From contig QJPP01001920.1 in NCBI GenBank assembly GCA_003996215.1, positions 1-64,000 on the forward strand: 64,000 nt of DNA. Direction: 5' to 3'. The notes below the pieces were generated by a model. The model was not told where the DNA came from and ran no database searches. It saw nothing but the letters and a program-made list of their open reading frames with translations. This DNA comes from Jaltomata sinuosa (taxonomy: Eukaryota > Streptophyta > Magnoliopsida > Solanales > Solanaceae). This document shows positions 11,500 through 24,600 of this stretch, piece by piece. How positions within the stretch are numbered: position 1 is the stretch's first letter; each line of letters opens with the position of its first letter. The position numbers were made by a program, and so were the translations under genes.

Positions 11500-12814
11500 T
11501 ATACTAGATACTCCATTCATCCTGGCGCAGCAATGATGTATAGAGATTTGAGACAGCTTTACTAGTGAAGTGGTATGAAGTAGGATGTGGTGGAGTTTGT
11601 ATCTTAGTGCTTAAATAGTCAGCAGGTGAAGTTCGAGCACATGAGACCTAGTGGTTTGATGCAGTGACATCCCATTCCTGACTGGAAATGGGAAGGGATT
11701 ACCATGGACTTTGTTATTGGGTTGCCTCGTACTTCTCGTGGGCTTGATTCCATATGGGTGATTGTTGATAGGCTGACTAAGCTAGCACATTTATTGTCGG
11801 TTCAGACTTCTTATGGTGTAGAGAGGTTCGCTCAGATCTACCTTCGTGAGATTGTTCAATTGCACGGGATCCCAGCTTCTATCATTTCAAACCGCGGCAC
11901 TCAGTTCACATCTCAGTTCTGGAGAGCTATTCAGTGAGATTTGGGTATAGAGGTTCAACTTAGTACTGCATTCAACCCTCATACAGATAGCCAGTCCGAG
12001 AGGACTATTTAGGTCCTGGAGGACATGATTCGGGCTTGTGTTCTTGACTTTGGAGGTTTATGGGATCAGTTTGTGCCTTTGGCCAAGTTTGGCCAAGTTT
12101 GCTCATAATAATAGCTTTTATTCGAGCATTAGCATGGCACCATTCGAGGCTTTGTATGTTAGGCATTGCAGATCACTGATTGGTTGGTTTGATGGGTTAG
12201 AGTCTAGACCGCAGAATACAGATTTGCTTCGAGATTCCTTAGATCGAGTCCATTTGATTCATGATAGACTTAGAGCAACCCAGAGTAGGCAGAATAGCTA
12301 CGTTGATCATAGACTACCCCAGAGTAGGCAGAAGAGCTACGCTGATCGTAGACTTAGTGTCTTGGAGTTCAGTGTTGGTGACTTGGTATTCCTTCGAGTA
12401 TCTCCCGTGAAAGGCATTCTGAGATTTGGTCGGCAAGGCAAGCTTAGCCCCAGATATATTGGGTCATTTGAGATTCTTCAGAGGGTTGGTAGTGTTGTCT
12501 ATCCATTAGCTTTAGCTCCGATGTTTTCAGCTATGCATCCAGTTTTCTATATATTGATGTTGCGACGGTATGTTCCAGATGAGTCTCATATGTTGCAGCG
12601 GGACACGGTTCAGTTGGATGAGAGGTTGGCTTTTGTTAAGGAGACGATTGCTATCGTGGCTAGATATGACAGGAGGTTGAGATCTAGGGTGATTTTGATT
12701 GTTAAGGTTCAGTGGGGGCATCGTTCGGTTGAGGAGGCTACCTGGGAAACCGAGAGGGAGATGTGGGCTCAGTACCCGCAGTTGTTTGAGCCTTCAGGTA
12801 CTTCTTGTTCTTGA
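11500..12814 (+). pseudogene. integrase and chromodomain of element B (left)
   Basis: The H2C2 finger (HPGAAMMYRDL...) contains several stops, and its second Cys pair is altered. The core at 11704-11937 keeps MDFVIGLP and IVDRLTKLAH, but the second Asp motif is NRGTQF (Asp to Asn). A 10-bp tandem duplication near 12082-12102 shifts the frame. The long frame 12038-12814 then carries a 13-residue tandem repeat (two QSRQxSYxDxRL units) and the GPY-like region. It ends in a well-kept chromodomain-like tail (VQWGHRSVEEATWETE), which marks a Tekay/Del chromovirus. It is not functional because the catalytic residue and frame are lost. Confidence 0.87.
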
Positions 12815-12850
12815 ATTTTGAGGACGAAATTCCTTTTTAGTAGTGGATGA

Positions 12851-15800
12851 TGTAATGACCCTTCTGGTCATTTTCGCATTTATGTTTTCTTAGCACTGTT
12901 AGAGCTCTTCTGTAGCGGTCCCAAGTCATTTATGGCTTGCTCGGACCGGTGGTTCGGTGCCCTGACCGTTTGTTTGGTCTTTATGGTCATTTCCCTATTT
13001 TAGAGCTGAGTCTTATTAAGAGTTATGTTCTGAATCGTGCGATAGTAATTTACAAACGTATGACCTCATCTGACCTTGTGGGCAGGTCAATCCTGATTCG
13101 AGGTGTCGTGTGACCTTAACCTTCATCCCGTACTAAAGGTTTGCGAGCCTAAATTTGGGAATATTTGTAATATGGCCCGTATTTGAAAATATTTCATTTA
13201 AATTAGGACTTGGTAAAAAGTTTTATTTTTCTAAACATGTTTTAAGCAGTTATGGAAAAAGAATACCTTTGTTATGATATATTTGTGTATGTATTTATTT
13301 TATAATAGTTTTATAAGTTATTAATATTTTTAACGGAGATAGTAAACTTATTTACGTTAAAAATTATTATTAAAATATAGTAGGTTTAATTTGAAATAAT
13401 TCTCTATTAATTATGATATATTCAAAAAGTTATATATATCTTACCACGAATCTACGCAATACCCGAGTACATATATAATGAGAAAAAAAAAATATTTTTG
13501 TATTTAACCTTCACTTCCACGTGGAAGTGGAGGAGGGCCACAACAAATGGGTACTTTTAGTTGGTGGCATTAGTACATGCCAAAAAGTGGCACACTTTTT
13601 TAGCAAGTGAAATAATAAACAATCATTTATTTATCATTTTTAGCCAATTATGTTGTCTTTATATATATATATATATATTTAGCTCCTGAAGCATTGATTA
13701 ACTCTAATTCCTTTAAAAGCACGCTTACTTAGCATTTTCAACTTGTACATGAACATTCACGGTTTGAAAATCATTTTCGACCATTTTTCCAAGGGAGAAC
13801 TTTCATTCGTTTACTTGGTTAATATGTTGAAGATGTTTTGGCAACAAAAGAATATATCTTGATATTTTATTTGATCTTTTAGAGAAATTGATTATCTACA
13901 TTAAGTTATTCAAGCACGAATTCGATTCTGATTTCGTTTCAAAGCTTCTCGAAGCGGTTTAGGGTAGGAAATATGTCGTCATTATAGCAGCTTGTCATCG
14001 GACAACAGGTAGGTTACAGTTTAAACTCTTTAGACTTTACATATATAGAATAAAATTATATTAATGGGCATCCTTGGGTTGGATTTACTAGTTGGTACAA
14101 CAGACCTTGACTGCTTCATTCATGTCCGATTAATTTTCTTCCTCCGATGTTTGTAGTATTTGTTTTATACGCTCTATTCACCCTTGTGGTCCTGTGTGGC
14201 CTTATATTGACTCTGGAACATATTTGATGGGATATTGGGAATGTCCGCAACTCCCAGACATCGTTATTATTGATATAGAGCTGGCTATATGTGTTGCAGA
14301 ATGATTGGAGTTTGTGCAGGGCCGATAGGTTGATTGTGAGCCGTTGGGCTACTATTTGTGTTTGAGCATGTCATGATCATGCATATAAAGGATTTTCTAC
14401 TTGATTTCACTGTAGTATTGGCTTCGAGCCTTCTACTGTTGATTTCTAAAAACCTGCATGGCCCGTGGGGCCCATTTTTGGTAAAAATGATAGCAAAGAG
14501 GTTTGGTACCGTTTTAATGAATCTTCTTGGGGTAAGAGAAAATAAAAAAAGGATGTTTTATCACTATTTCTACTATTACTAGACTCGGCGGGGCCGAGGG
14601 CTAGACTTGTTTTTACTACAGCTTCTGTGATAATACTAGGCTCGGCGAGGACGTGCCCTAGAACCATTTGATTTACTGATTTAGACCCGTATATCCTCCG
14701 GGCAGCTTTACTTGGGGATTTTTGAGATTGCAAGGCATCTAGTATGTTGGTCGGGGACCTCCATAGACCTTGCTATTCCGGACCAGGGGCTACATGTTGA
14801 GAGTACCGTAGGGAGGGTATACGGTGTAGTAGTGCATCATATCATCATTTTGTGCGAGGTACCACCCTTGTTTGCTGTTTGTTGATTGTACGCTCCGGTA
14901 GTATGGGATTCCAAAGGATTTGTCTTCACTTGGTTGTGTTCCTTGGATGTATGGGCGCCCGTGGGACTGTAGGTAGACTTATTGTTACTATTTCTCACTA
15001 TTTCCTATTGTGGTTCTTATGACTTTGGATATTGTTAAGGTTAAGCCGGGGGCTTCCAGTTGTTGAATTCTTGACTTGAGATACATGCTTAGTTGGGTTA
15101 TCGTTCTTTGTATTCGAGCATGTTTACTGTTCCCTCCTCTCCTTCTCTATTCATTAAGGTTACCGGTATACTGCTTGCTTTCTAAACTCTTCTTTATATG
15201 CTTGTTGTTGTGAGGATCCTGGGTACGTGTTTCTTTCTTTCGCTTGTGATGTGTATTCTTTTAGTTAGCCATATGTATTATTCCTGCTTGTATTCCTTTC
15301 GTGCTAGCTTTCGTGTACTTATTCATTGCCTTCTGTGACTAATTATTTTCTATTCTGCTTATTACTGCTCTTTTATTATACATGTGCTCAGTTGGCCTAT
15401 GATACCTATTGGGTACTAGTTGCTTTGCAATTGGTGCTCATACTACACTCTGTATCTTCTTATGCAGATCCTAGTGTGAGCCATTGCTGCTAGCTTGTTG
15501 GGGAGTCGTGCTTGGTGATCTTTTGGACTATCCGAACTGAGGGTGAGCTCTTGGTGACCGAAGCTTTACTTTTAGTTTATCTTTTGCTTGATGTACTCTA
15601 TTTCCACTCGGAGATATTTGTGTATATATTATTTTGGATCGTTTGTGCTCCGCTGATGTAGTTCTAGCTCTATACTATGATACCAAGTTTTGGGGTTTGG
15701 TTTAGCTTCCGCATATGCATATATATTCCTGTTATCTATCTTTTCATCTTGATCCTTTGCTTCCTCTTGATTATATCATTTCTTCCGCTTAAATGTTAGC

Positions 15801-15895
15801 TAGTAGCCCATTACTAACCATTCTAATCTACGGGAATTGGTTTGCTTACTGAGGGGTTGTAGGTGCCATCATGACCGAGACACTGGATTGTGACA
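12851..15895 (+). repeat. 3' LTR of element B (left), 3.05 kb; target duplication GTCAT at 15896-15900
   Basis: It runs from TGTAATGACCCTTCTGG to TGACA, and GTCAT follows. It is the most complete B LTR in the window. It preserves the unoccupied version of the site where A inserted: TTTGTATTTAACC around 13498-13508, next to an 18-bp perfect palindrome (cacttccacgtggaagtg, about 13511-13528). A short TA run is at about 13662-13678. No coding region is supported within it. Confidence 0.88.
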
Positions 15896-15900
15896 GTCAT

Positions 15901-17204
15901 AAAATCAAATATAACAAAATAATACAAACACAAAAATCACAAACACATATTCATAAGTTTAGACTAAAGCAAATAAGGTTAAATCCCAAACTAACTCAAT
16001 ACACCAAATTGCTTCCTGGCAGTGACATCGAAATTGATAACGTCCAAAATCATCTTTCACTTAAGAGAAAATGTAAATGGTCGCATACTATATAAATACC
16101 CACCTTCGAGTTGGAGTTGATCCTAATGGGAACAATGTAAGGGCGATCCCTGTTGTGCTTTTTCCTGTTGTGCTTGTATAAATAGGCTAAATAAACAGGA
16201 AGTGATAAGTGAGTTGAACTGGCTATGTATGAATAATGTCTTGGGCACTGAGTTTATTCTTGAGAATTAGGTCTGAGAGCCTAGTTATGCAGATATTGTT
16301 GTTGATACATTTGATATGAAGTGAATACCACGATGATATGGTACATGGACTCCTACGGTCCCCTGTAGGTCATGGCTAGTGGACAGAAATAAGAACCACA
16401 GCATGTGGGTACACATTTTTATTCTTCTATTCTTATATAATACTGCCATACTATCTTAGGTAGTGAATTTAGTTGTGAACTGAGGTGAGACTAGAGATAC
16501 AAGTTTGTAAGTAGAGATTGATGGACATAGCGATATGTGAGATAGTGGTTAAGGGTGATTACTCTGTTTTCTTCTCATGATGATATTCCATAAATTGTGA
16601 ACTTCAGATTGTTGTAGCTGAACTTGCATTGAAAAGACTATATTTTGGTTGATTACATGCTAAGTATTGAATTCCTGTTACTTGTTATATGTTTTACTAT
16701 TTTTATGTTATATTATTGTGTCGGTCTATGATACTTATAGTACATAGTGTGTCGTACTTATACTACCCTGTGCTCTTTTTTTTGTTGAGTGCAGACCGTG
16801 TTCTAGATATTGAGATGCAACCTCGGCTAGAGTAGAGAGAACGACTTCAGATTCAAGGGTGAGCACTACTTCTCAGGTTGCCATGGATCCTCCATGAGTT
16901 GTTGTCCTTCCTCTGAATAATAGAACTCTTTATCTTACTGTTTTTAGACATTGTTGGATATCTTATAATATGTTGGTTTAGAGTTTCGGACGATGACTTT
17001 CTATTCTTTGGGGGATATTTTAGTTGTTGAATTCCTTATTGTTTTTATATTATATTAAAGGATTATTATTTATTTATAATACAGGTTGGTATTACTGTTT
17101 ACTCCTCTAAAATTAGTTAAGTCTGAGAGTTAGGTTTGGGTTATTTGGTTCTCCCACCGGAGAGTTAGCGTGGGTTCCAATCATGGCTCATTTGGATCAT
17201 GACA
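15901..17204 (+). repeat. LTR-like gypsy remnant downstream of element B (left)
   Basis: This non-coding stretch recurs at 55472-56775. Its last part looks like the end of a gypsy LTR related in style to A: a block resembling A's 'gtgcagaccgtgttctagatattgag' segment is followed by a terminus GGATCATGACA at 17194-17204, comparable to A's ATCATGACA end. The beginning (AT-rich, with AAATCAAATATAAC) may be the original host or older repeat target of B. A TATAAATA-like string occurs near 16178. I could not define the left boundary, and I see no gene. Confidence 0.5.
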
Positions 17205-17400
17205 GTCTTTTACGATCCCAAACCAAAGATGCTAACAAAAATCTAGTACCCCATGCCCCTAGTACGCGGTGACTTTAGTACTGACAAAATGGATCGTTAC
17301 ACTAGGTGCCCCCATAGTGCATGTGGACAAAACAAGAGAGGAGGCTGGACAAATGGCCAATTGCACTACACAGGGTGCCGCATAGGACGTTGCCATAGTG
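17205..17400. other. short non-coding spacer before the 1-kb repeat (left)
   Basis: It contains the motif ccatagtgc twice (about 17322 and 17393). It corresponds to 56776-56970 in the right copy, where the same block is partly tandemly duplicated. An 86-codon open frame starts here, but it changes content between copies and has no domain. Confidence 0.5.
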
Positions 17401-19438
17401 AAATTTGGGCAGCCTTTGGCCCAACTCATTTTTCAGAAGGACAATCGACCCGGAACCCCCCACCCACCCAATCCTACAAATACTATTTCTCAGCTATTTT
17501 TCATTACTGTTGAGCAGAGGAAGACACACGTACTTTAGAGGAACATCTCCTCTTAGATTTTTCTTCTCTTTTTAATTACTTTTCATCATTCAATCACTAT
17601 TTATTCATGAATTCATTTTCTTGTAATTAGTTTATGAGTAGCTAAACTCATAGTAACAAGGGTTGTAGTTAAAGACATGAAAATTGTGGTTTGAATATCA
17701 TATTATTTGGTTTGGTTTTTATTATTTTGTTGAGTTATTTATCTTCTCTTGGTCTTAATTGTTTGGAAGGTTGACAACCTATCAAGCACTATCTATAGTG
17801 CGTAATTTAGACTAGGAATAGGAAAATTACGTAGGCAATAAGAAAAGGTAGGGCTTGATCGTTAAATCTATTTAAAAGGGGAAATAATTCATTAACGTGG
17901 ATAGGAATATACCCGTTAGCCTTGCTTAGTTGATATGGAAGAGAAATCACATGCACTTCCCTATCAAACGACGACCATACAAATATAAGCGTTAGGAATA
18001 GTCAAGTAGGCATAGAAGTTGTTTGAAAAGACAATCAACATCGCAAATATCAACATGCAGCTAGCAACTCAGGAAATAAACTAAACGTATGGTTTGAAGA
18101 CTCAACTGGATTGTCAAAATACCATAACCCTGGATCATCTCTCTAATGTGAATTTCAAACTAATAATCTATTAGTTACTTCAATTTACATTATTCTTGCA
18201 AAACACAAAATCACTCTTTATGGAGTATTTCTTTCTAACTGAATAGAAATTATAAGAATTAAAACTAGTTAATCAATTCGTCAAATTCTCGTGGAATCTA
18301 TATTTGGACTAACAAGTCCTATATTACTTGTCAGACTGCGTACACTTGTGTGTGTGTTTGGAATCAACACACCCATATTGCTAGGGGTGTACAAAATCGA
18401 ACCGTAAATCAAACCAAATCGTAAATTTGGGCAGCTTTTGGCCCAAGTCATTTTTCAGAAGGACAATCGACCCGGAACCCCCCACCCACCCAATCCTACA
18501 AATACTATTTCTCAGCTATTTTTCATTACTGTTGAGCAGAGGAAGACACACGTACTTTAGAGGAACATCTCCTCGTAGATTTTTCTTCTCTTTTTCATTA
18601 CTTTTCATCATTCAATCTCTATCTATTCATGAATTCATTATCTTGTAATTAGCTTATGAGTAGCTAAACTCATAGTAACTTGGGTTGTAGTTAAAGACAT
18701 GAAAATTATGGTTTGAATATCATATTATTTGGTTTAGTTTTTATTATTTTATTGAGTTATTTATCTTCTCTTGGTCTTAATTGTTTGGAAGCTTGACAAC
18801 CTATCAAACACTATCTATAGTGCATAATTTAGGCTAGGAGTAGGAAAATTACATACGCAATAAGAAACGGTAGGGCTTGATCGTTAAATTTATTGAAAAG
18901 GGGAAATAATTCATTAACGTGGATAGGAATATACCCGTTAGCCTTGCTTAGTTGATATGGAAGCGAAATCACATGTACTTCACTATTTAACTACGACCAT
19001 ACGAATATAAGCGTTAGGAATAGTCAAGTAGGCATAGAAGTTGTTTGAAAAGACGTTCAACCTCATAAACATCAACATGCAGCTAGTAACTCAGGAAATA
19101 AACTAAACGTATGATTTGAACACTCAACTGGATTGTCAAAATACCATAACCCTTGATCATCTCTCTAATATGAATTTCAAACTAATAATCTATGAGTTTC
19201 TTCAATTTACTTTTATTCTTGCAAAACACAAAATCACTCTTTATTATTTGTTTCTAACTGAATAGAAATTATAATAATTCAAACTAGTTAATCAATTCGT
19301 CAAATTTCCGTGAAATCTATATCTGGACTTACAAGTCCTATATTACTTGTCAGACTGCGTACACTTGTGTGTGCGTTTGAAATCAACACAACCATATTGC
19401 TAGGGGTGTACAAAATCGAACCGTAAATCGAACTAAAC
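17401..19438. repeat. 1-kb tandem duplication, Athila/Tat-like LTR or leader sequence
   Basis: Two head-to-tail units of about 1.02 kb (17401-18422 and 18423-19438) both start at AAATTTGGGCAGC. The first unit ends about 20 bases past the hAT terminus copy at 18382-18420, so the hAT element was already present when the duplication formed. The right copy has only one unit (57125-58140). Content such as 'gtaattagtttatgagtagc' and 'tgcgtacacttgtgtgtg' resembles the leader or LTR end of Athila/Tat-type gypsy elements, but this family call is a guess. No gene is seen. Confidence 0.75.
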
Positions 19439-19904
19439 TGCAAAAAAAACCCGACTAGTGATTTGGTTTGACTTGGTTTGGTGTTGGAAAAAAAACCCGA
19501 CTATAATTGGTTTGGTTTGATTTTAACTAAAAAAAGTCAATCCGAACCAAACCAACCCGATATTACATATATACTATTTTAAAAAATATTTTATACATAA
19601 AAATATTTATTGTGATGTAATTTTTAAATATGTCTTCAACTTTTTCATAGTTTTTATCATTCAATATGTTATTTCAATTTTAAATGGTTCAATAAGTCTT
19701 TTTACAACCTATAGATATTAGTAACTCAAATAAAACCCAAATCAATACGAATGTTAACAAAAGATTATTCAATCCAATACTAGGAATGAAAATCATGTTA
19801 AATATTTATTTTTTAATTTTACATAAATGCATAAACTAATTTATTTTTCTGTTAATATTTAGTCATGTAGTTAATACTTATTAGACTTATTTTAGCATGA
19901 CTTA

Positions 19905-22900
19905 TGTCACGACCCAATTTCTCAAGTCATGATGGAACCTACAACTCTCCAGTAGGCGAACCAATTCCCGTAGCCCGTAACAGCTAGTAATGGGCTACTA
20001 CCTAACCAATATGCTCAACAAGCTGAGATAAGCAGAAGCAGAATGTAATGATAAGACAACGCGGAAGCAATTTACCCGAATATACATCATGAAACTACAC
20101 CAACCCCAAAACTTGGTATCGATAGTACAGAAGCTTCTAATAGAATACAAGTGCTAGAAGTAACGAAATGATAAGTACAACTGTCTCCGAATATACAAAG
20201 ACTAACAGTACAAAAGATGAGATGTAGACAATCCCCGACCATCAGGCGCTCACCCTAGTCTCGAAGATCCAAAAGCTGCACGAGTCTCCAATGCGCTCAA
20301 CAACGAAAGCTCAGCTAATATCTGCACCAAAAAGTGCAGAAGTATGGTATGAGCACCAAAACAACGGGAACTCAGTAGGTATCATCGGCCGACTGAGCGC
20401 ATATAAGATATAAAAGTAGTAAGTAACAGATAGCAAGAAAGCAGTCACTGAAGCAATAAGCAAGGCACAAGGAGCTAGCACAGATCATCCATAACCAAGA
20501 GCTTCAAGTAACACATGCTAGCACAGAGATACAATCACACAGAATCACTGGTGAAGGAAAGAAGAACGCACATGGAGTCCTTGTACAACAATATAAGTAA
20601 GTAGAGAGAGAGTTGAGAAAATGGCGGTATACCGGTAACCTCAAGTAAAAGAAAAAGACAGAGAGCAGTCAAACATACTCAAAATGGAATCAATGAGTAT
20701 AAGGAAATCATAACACCAATCCAATCACATGATAGCATAACCAGGGAATCACCTCACAAGTACTACTCTAGGATGAAATAACTAGGCCACAATGACCGAG
20801 AGATACCACTCAACTTCCCACAAGGATAGAGCCAGAATCTCACACTCTGCTCAGAAGGCCACACAAAAGTGCCTCGATAAGATAGGACTCCAAATCCCTC
20901 TCAATAATCAGACATCCCACAACCAAAGCCTCAACAGGCTAGCCATCACTAATCTTTCAAGAACCGGGTGCCAAGACAAGCTCTAAGTAAAACCAGGAGT
21001 AAATATAGTCTACCTACAGTCCCAACGGCCGCCCATACAACCGAGGAACACAATCAAGTGAAAACAAACCCTCCGGCATCCCATACTACCGAAGCGTACA
21101 CTGAACACACAGCAAACAAGGGTGGAATCCAATGCATGATATGATATGATGTGAAATAGAACCTCTGTATGTACCTCCTCCGGTGCCAATCAGGTCCAGC
21201 AAGAAGGTTCCATGGAAGGACCCAACCTGTATACCTCTACTCCACCGTATACCCTACCCTCCGGCGCACGCAGCCCGAAGCCCCAGGCCCAGAGCGGCAA
21301 GGTCCATGGAGGTCCCCGACCCCATACTAAAACTCAGTATCAAGACATGTCATCCGAAAGCAAGTCCGGGATCAAGATAGAGACCCAGTCTCGAATATGC
21401 ATGCCCAGACCCTGTCTAGGACTAAAGTAGTAGAAAATGCCTCAAAAATTCCTCCAAGGGTGCCCGGGCGTAACCGGGTCTAAAATTGTAGTAAATCAAG
21501 TCTAGTGCTCCGCCCCGCAGAGACTAGTATCAGTAATAAAATCAATTCTGGTGCTCTGCCTCGCAGAGACTAGTATCAGTAATAAAATCAGTGCAAAAAC
21601 ATCCAAAAATCCCCTTTTCGATCATCAACAGTACCAAAAATGGGGCCCCCAGGGCTATGTAAATTTAAGAAAACTGTCGGTAGTGGCTCGCAACCAAAAC
21701 TGTAGTAAAACATACAGGGGAAAACCTTTTTCATGGATGATATGCTCGCACACAAATATAAAAGTAGCCAAATGGCTCACAATAACTCCTATCAGCCCTG
21801 TACAGGCCCAACAGCTACTCAGCAGACATAACCAGCCTAAAAGGATAATCTCTATGTCCGGGACTCGCGAACATTCCCCAATAACCCACCATCTATGTTC
21901 CAGAGTCAATACAAGGCCACATAGGACCACAAGGGTAATATACAATACTACGCGAATACTACAAACAACGCATGAAATAACGGACGAACAAGGTGGACAA
22001 GGTCTGGGGTACCAACCTATAATAACCCACCCAAGGATGTTAATTAATGCTGTTATAGCCTATATACGCAGAGTCTAGGTAGGAAAGCCATAACCTACCT
22101 GTCATCCGATGACTAGCTGCGGGAACGGCGTCGTCCAGGCTCGAACTGCTCCAGGAAGCTCTGAATCACACAAAACAAATACTTTCAACTGAAGCCCCAA
22201 AGGCGTCTCTATGAAGCCTGACCAACCAAGGTAATGGAACAATTGCTAGAATCGACAAGGCTGCAAGAATGAGCCATAGCCAATTGATAAGGTGTTAATG
22301 TTACACTCGCGACCAGCCAACTCCAAAGCATAAAAATGAGGCCAATAACAATAATAAATGGCAGCTAAATCCAACAACAATACGTTAACCACATCTCCAA
22401 GGAGCGACGAGCTCCCGAGGCACTATTTCAAGGCGTACTTCATGTCATTCAATCCAATAACCATCGTTCGTGACTCCAATACGAGTCACACAAATCCCCA
22501 GTACCTCCAATATCGTAACACCATCAACATACAACAATAACAACCCAATTTAATATGACAAAGGGGTTGCCCAGAGCCACAGATCCAAAATACCACTTCC
22601 TGGCTTAGAAATTCATAAAACAATACTAGAACATGAAATTATGAAGTAGGGTCATAGGAGGAAGGTTACCTAGACAAAAAGCTTTGAAATACCAAGCTAA
22701 ACATGCTGTTATAAGGACCCACCACGAGTTGTTACAATATACGGCAAAAAAATACGACAAACATGCCGATAACAATAAGTTCTCCTCGGAATTGATTCTA
22801 AAGCTCAAATTAAGAATGAGTCGAGGATTTAGAACCCTTACCTTCCGATAATCAAATGATAATACCATCAAAATATCAGTTCCATGAACTGCCTCCTTGC

Positions 22901-23772
22901 AGTAGAAACAAACGGAGCCAAAACGATGAGAAAACTATACCACGATGATGAGCTCGCGACGTAGAGCAACTTCCGTTAAACTTCCGAATTGAAAGGATCA
23001 AGGTTCATGGATTATTTCTAAGGTTTATATCTGATTTTGTAAGGTTTTGGTCTGTTTTTATGGGTTTAAAATGAAGGAGAAGCTGATTTATAAAGGCAAA
23101 CCGACTTAGGATGTGGGGCCCACCTTGACGTGTCTGCTTGTGCAGTCTTACAAAAATGTGAATATCTCTCTATTATGAAGTCGTATGGATAAACGGTTTA
23201 GTGCGTTGGAAACTAGACTCGTAGACCTTCAATTTGGTATATTGGGGGCCCACTAACTTTTTATAGATAGGGAGAAACACCCCAAGACATTTAACCCAAA
23301 TTTGAAGAGAATTCCTTAAAGAAATTTACAAATACTTTTTCCGACTTTTGTTTCGCAGCTTGCTTGACTTCAAAACTTATCATACGACCATTTTGCGATT
23401 ATAATACCTCATAACACATCCTTATTAGTATATTAGACACTATTAGTCTTACCCCAAAGGCACGGGTTACTTTAAACCTTCCAAACGGGCGAGGTGTTAC
23501 ACGAGACATTTCTTTAACTCGAACTTTCGAGTAAGGGATTCCTTTGACCTAGAACCTTGGTTTAATTCTTTGATATTACCAAGAATGTTGTTGGAAGTCA
23601 ACGATTTCCAAATTTGAAGCTCTAAAACGAGGAACGGCCATAAAGACCAAACAAATGGCCCGGGCACCGAACTACCGGTCCCGACAAGCCATAAATGACT
23701 TGGGCCGCTACAAGTAAGCTCTAATGGTACAAGAAAGGCGAAAACGTGTAAATGACTGGAAGGGTCATTACG
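19905..23772 (-). repeat. 3' LTR of element C (minus-strand sense), 3.87 kb
   Basis: This is the LTR downstream in the element's own direction. Its inner terminus reads TTACG instead of TTACA, a terminal mutation. It contains a 52-bp unit repeated twice (about 21499-21590, 'cgcagagactagtatcag'). It is closely similar to 27209-31379. Open frames at 21551-22078 (+) and 21655-21945 (-) occur at the matching place in both LTRs and are treated as LTR sequence, not genes. Confidence 0.88.
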
Positions 23773-24600
23773 TCATCCACTACTAAAAAGACTTTCATCT
23801 CCGAAAGTCAGGAAGGAAGAAAATACCAGAGATTTAAGAATAGCGGATACAACGCCCGCACTACTCTCTCAGACAACCCAGGTAACCTCCGCGACCAGAC
23901 GACACCCAATAGAACAGAACCAAAGAAAGCAACCAAGCGTTAATTTCTTACTAGCCAAGCTAGATTTCAACCTCCAAAGATCTGCCAACCCAAACTGAAC
24001 CTCGAGAATCTTAACCAAAAAGCACCTACACAACACCAAAACCAGAGCACCAAGGCTATCAACACACAAAACTCGAATCCTCAAAACTATACCAAGTTTA
24101 CCAGAAAATCCATCAACCCAAAACTCCAACTCATGAGCCCGTTGTTCCACAAAACCCCTTTTTTTATTCTGAACTAAATCCTTTAGCACCACAAACAGGA
24201 AGCTGCATACAAGCCGAACACTCAAACCACCCTCGAAGCATCAACTGACACATTGGAGATCCATAGTTCCTGCTTATACTTTACCACGAACGAAGTCACC
24301 CACTTTATTCAAACTCGTTTTAAGCCAAGATATAGGCTACTAGACTTTGCCATCTAAGATAACAACCCGTAGCATATCATTAAAAATGGAACTTACATGC
24401 CCTGACTGACCATCAACCAACGAATGAACACTTTTGCTAACATCGAACTTGCTAACTGAACCGTGCCAGGTCTGAATCAGCTGAAAGTGAATGAACCAGG
24501 GCAACCTACCCAAAAGACCCAAACCAAAAGCATGATCCTGCAAGAAGTGTGGTAAGCCTACCACGAAGTCTGTAACCATGAGCCAAGCTCCCAACTCTAG
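23773..24600 (-). pseudogene. decayed integrase and chromodomain of element C
   Basis: On the minus strand, 24594-24340 shows TDFVVGLP, the integrase core start. From 24225 to 23869, HELEFWVDGF resembles the post-core 'ELEF-VGD' block, and the end (RLVAEVTWV) resembles the chromodomain-like EEATWE tail. Nothing else of the core is clear. The order and strand agree with an element read right to left. Confidence 0.6.

Larger units (their letters stand above)
6210..15895 (+). mobile_element. Ty3/Gypsy chromovirus B, left copy (5' LTR split by element A)
   Basis: This LTR retrotransposon resumes after the A insertion with the second part of its 5' LTR (6210-8489). The initiator-Met-tRNA primer site follows at 8493-8505, then a gag-deleted pol region (8694-12814), a purine-rich tract with GTAGTGGATGA, and a 3' LTR (12851-15895). 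GTCAT follows the LTR, and the same GTCAT precedes the 5' LTR of the right copy at 38116. The first about 650 bp of this copy's 5' LTR and the rest of A lie left of the window. It is non-autonomous by sequence. Confidence 0.88.

Noticed and set aside
17253..17513. Small Cys-containing open frame, with relatives at 56823-57098 and 56987-57352
   Set aside because: It looks like a small peptide, but it has no signal sequence, changes C-terminus between copies and is rebuilt by a tandem repeat.
21551..22078. 175-codon frame (+) and 96-codon frame (-) in C's LTR, conserved at 28855-29259
   Set aside because: Conservation is explained by the two LTRs being copies of each other. There is no recognisable domain, and the plus frame is shortened in the second LTR.
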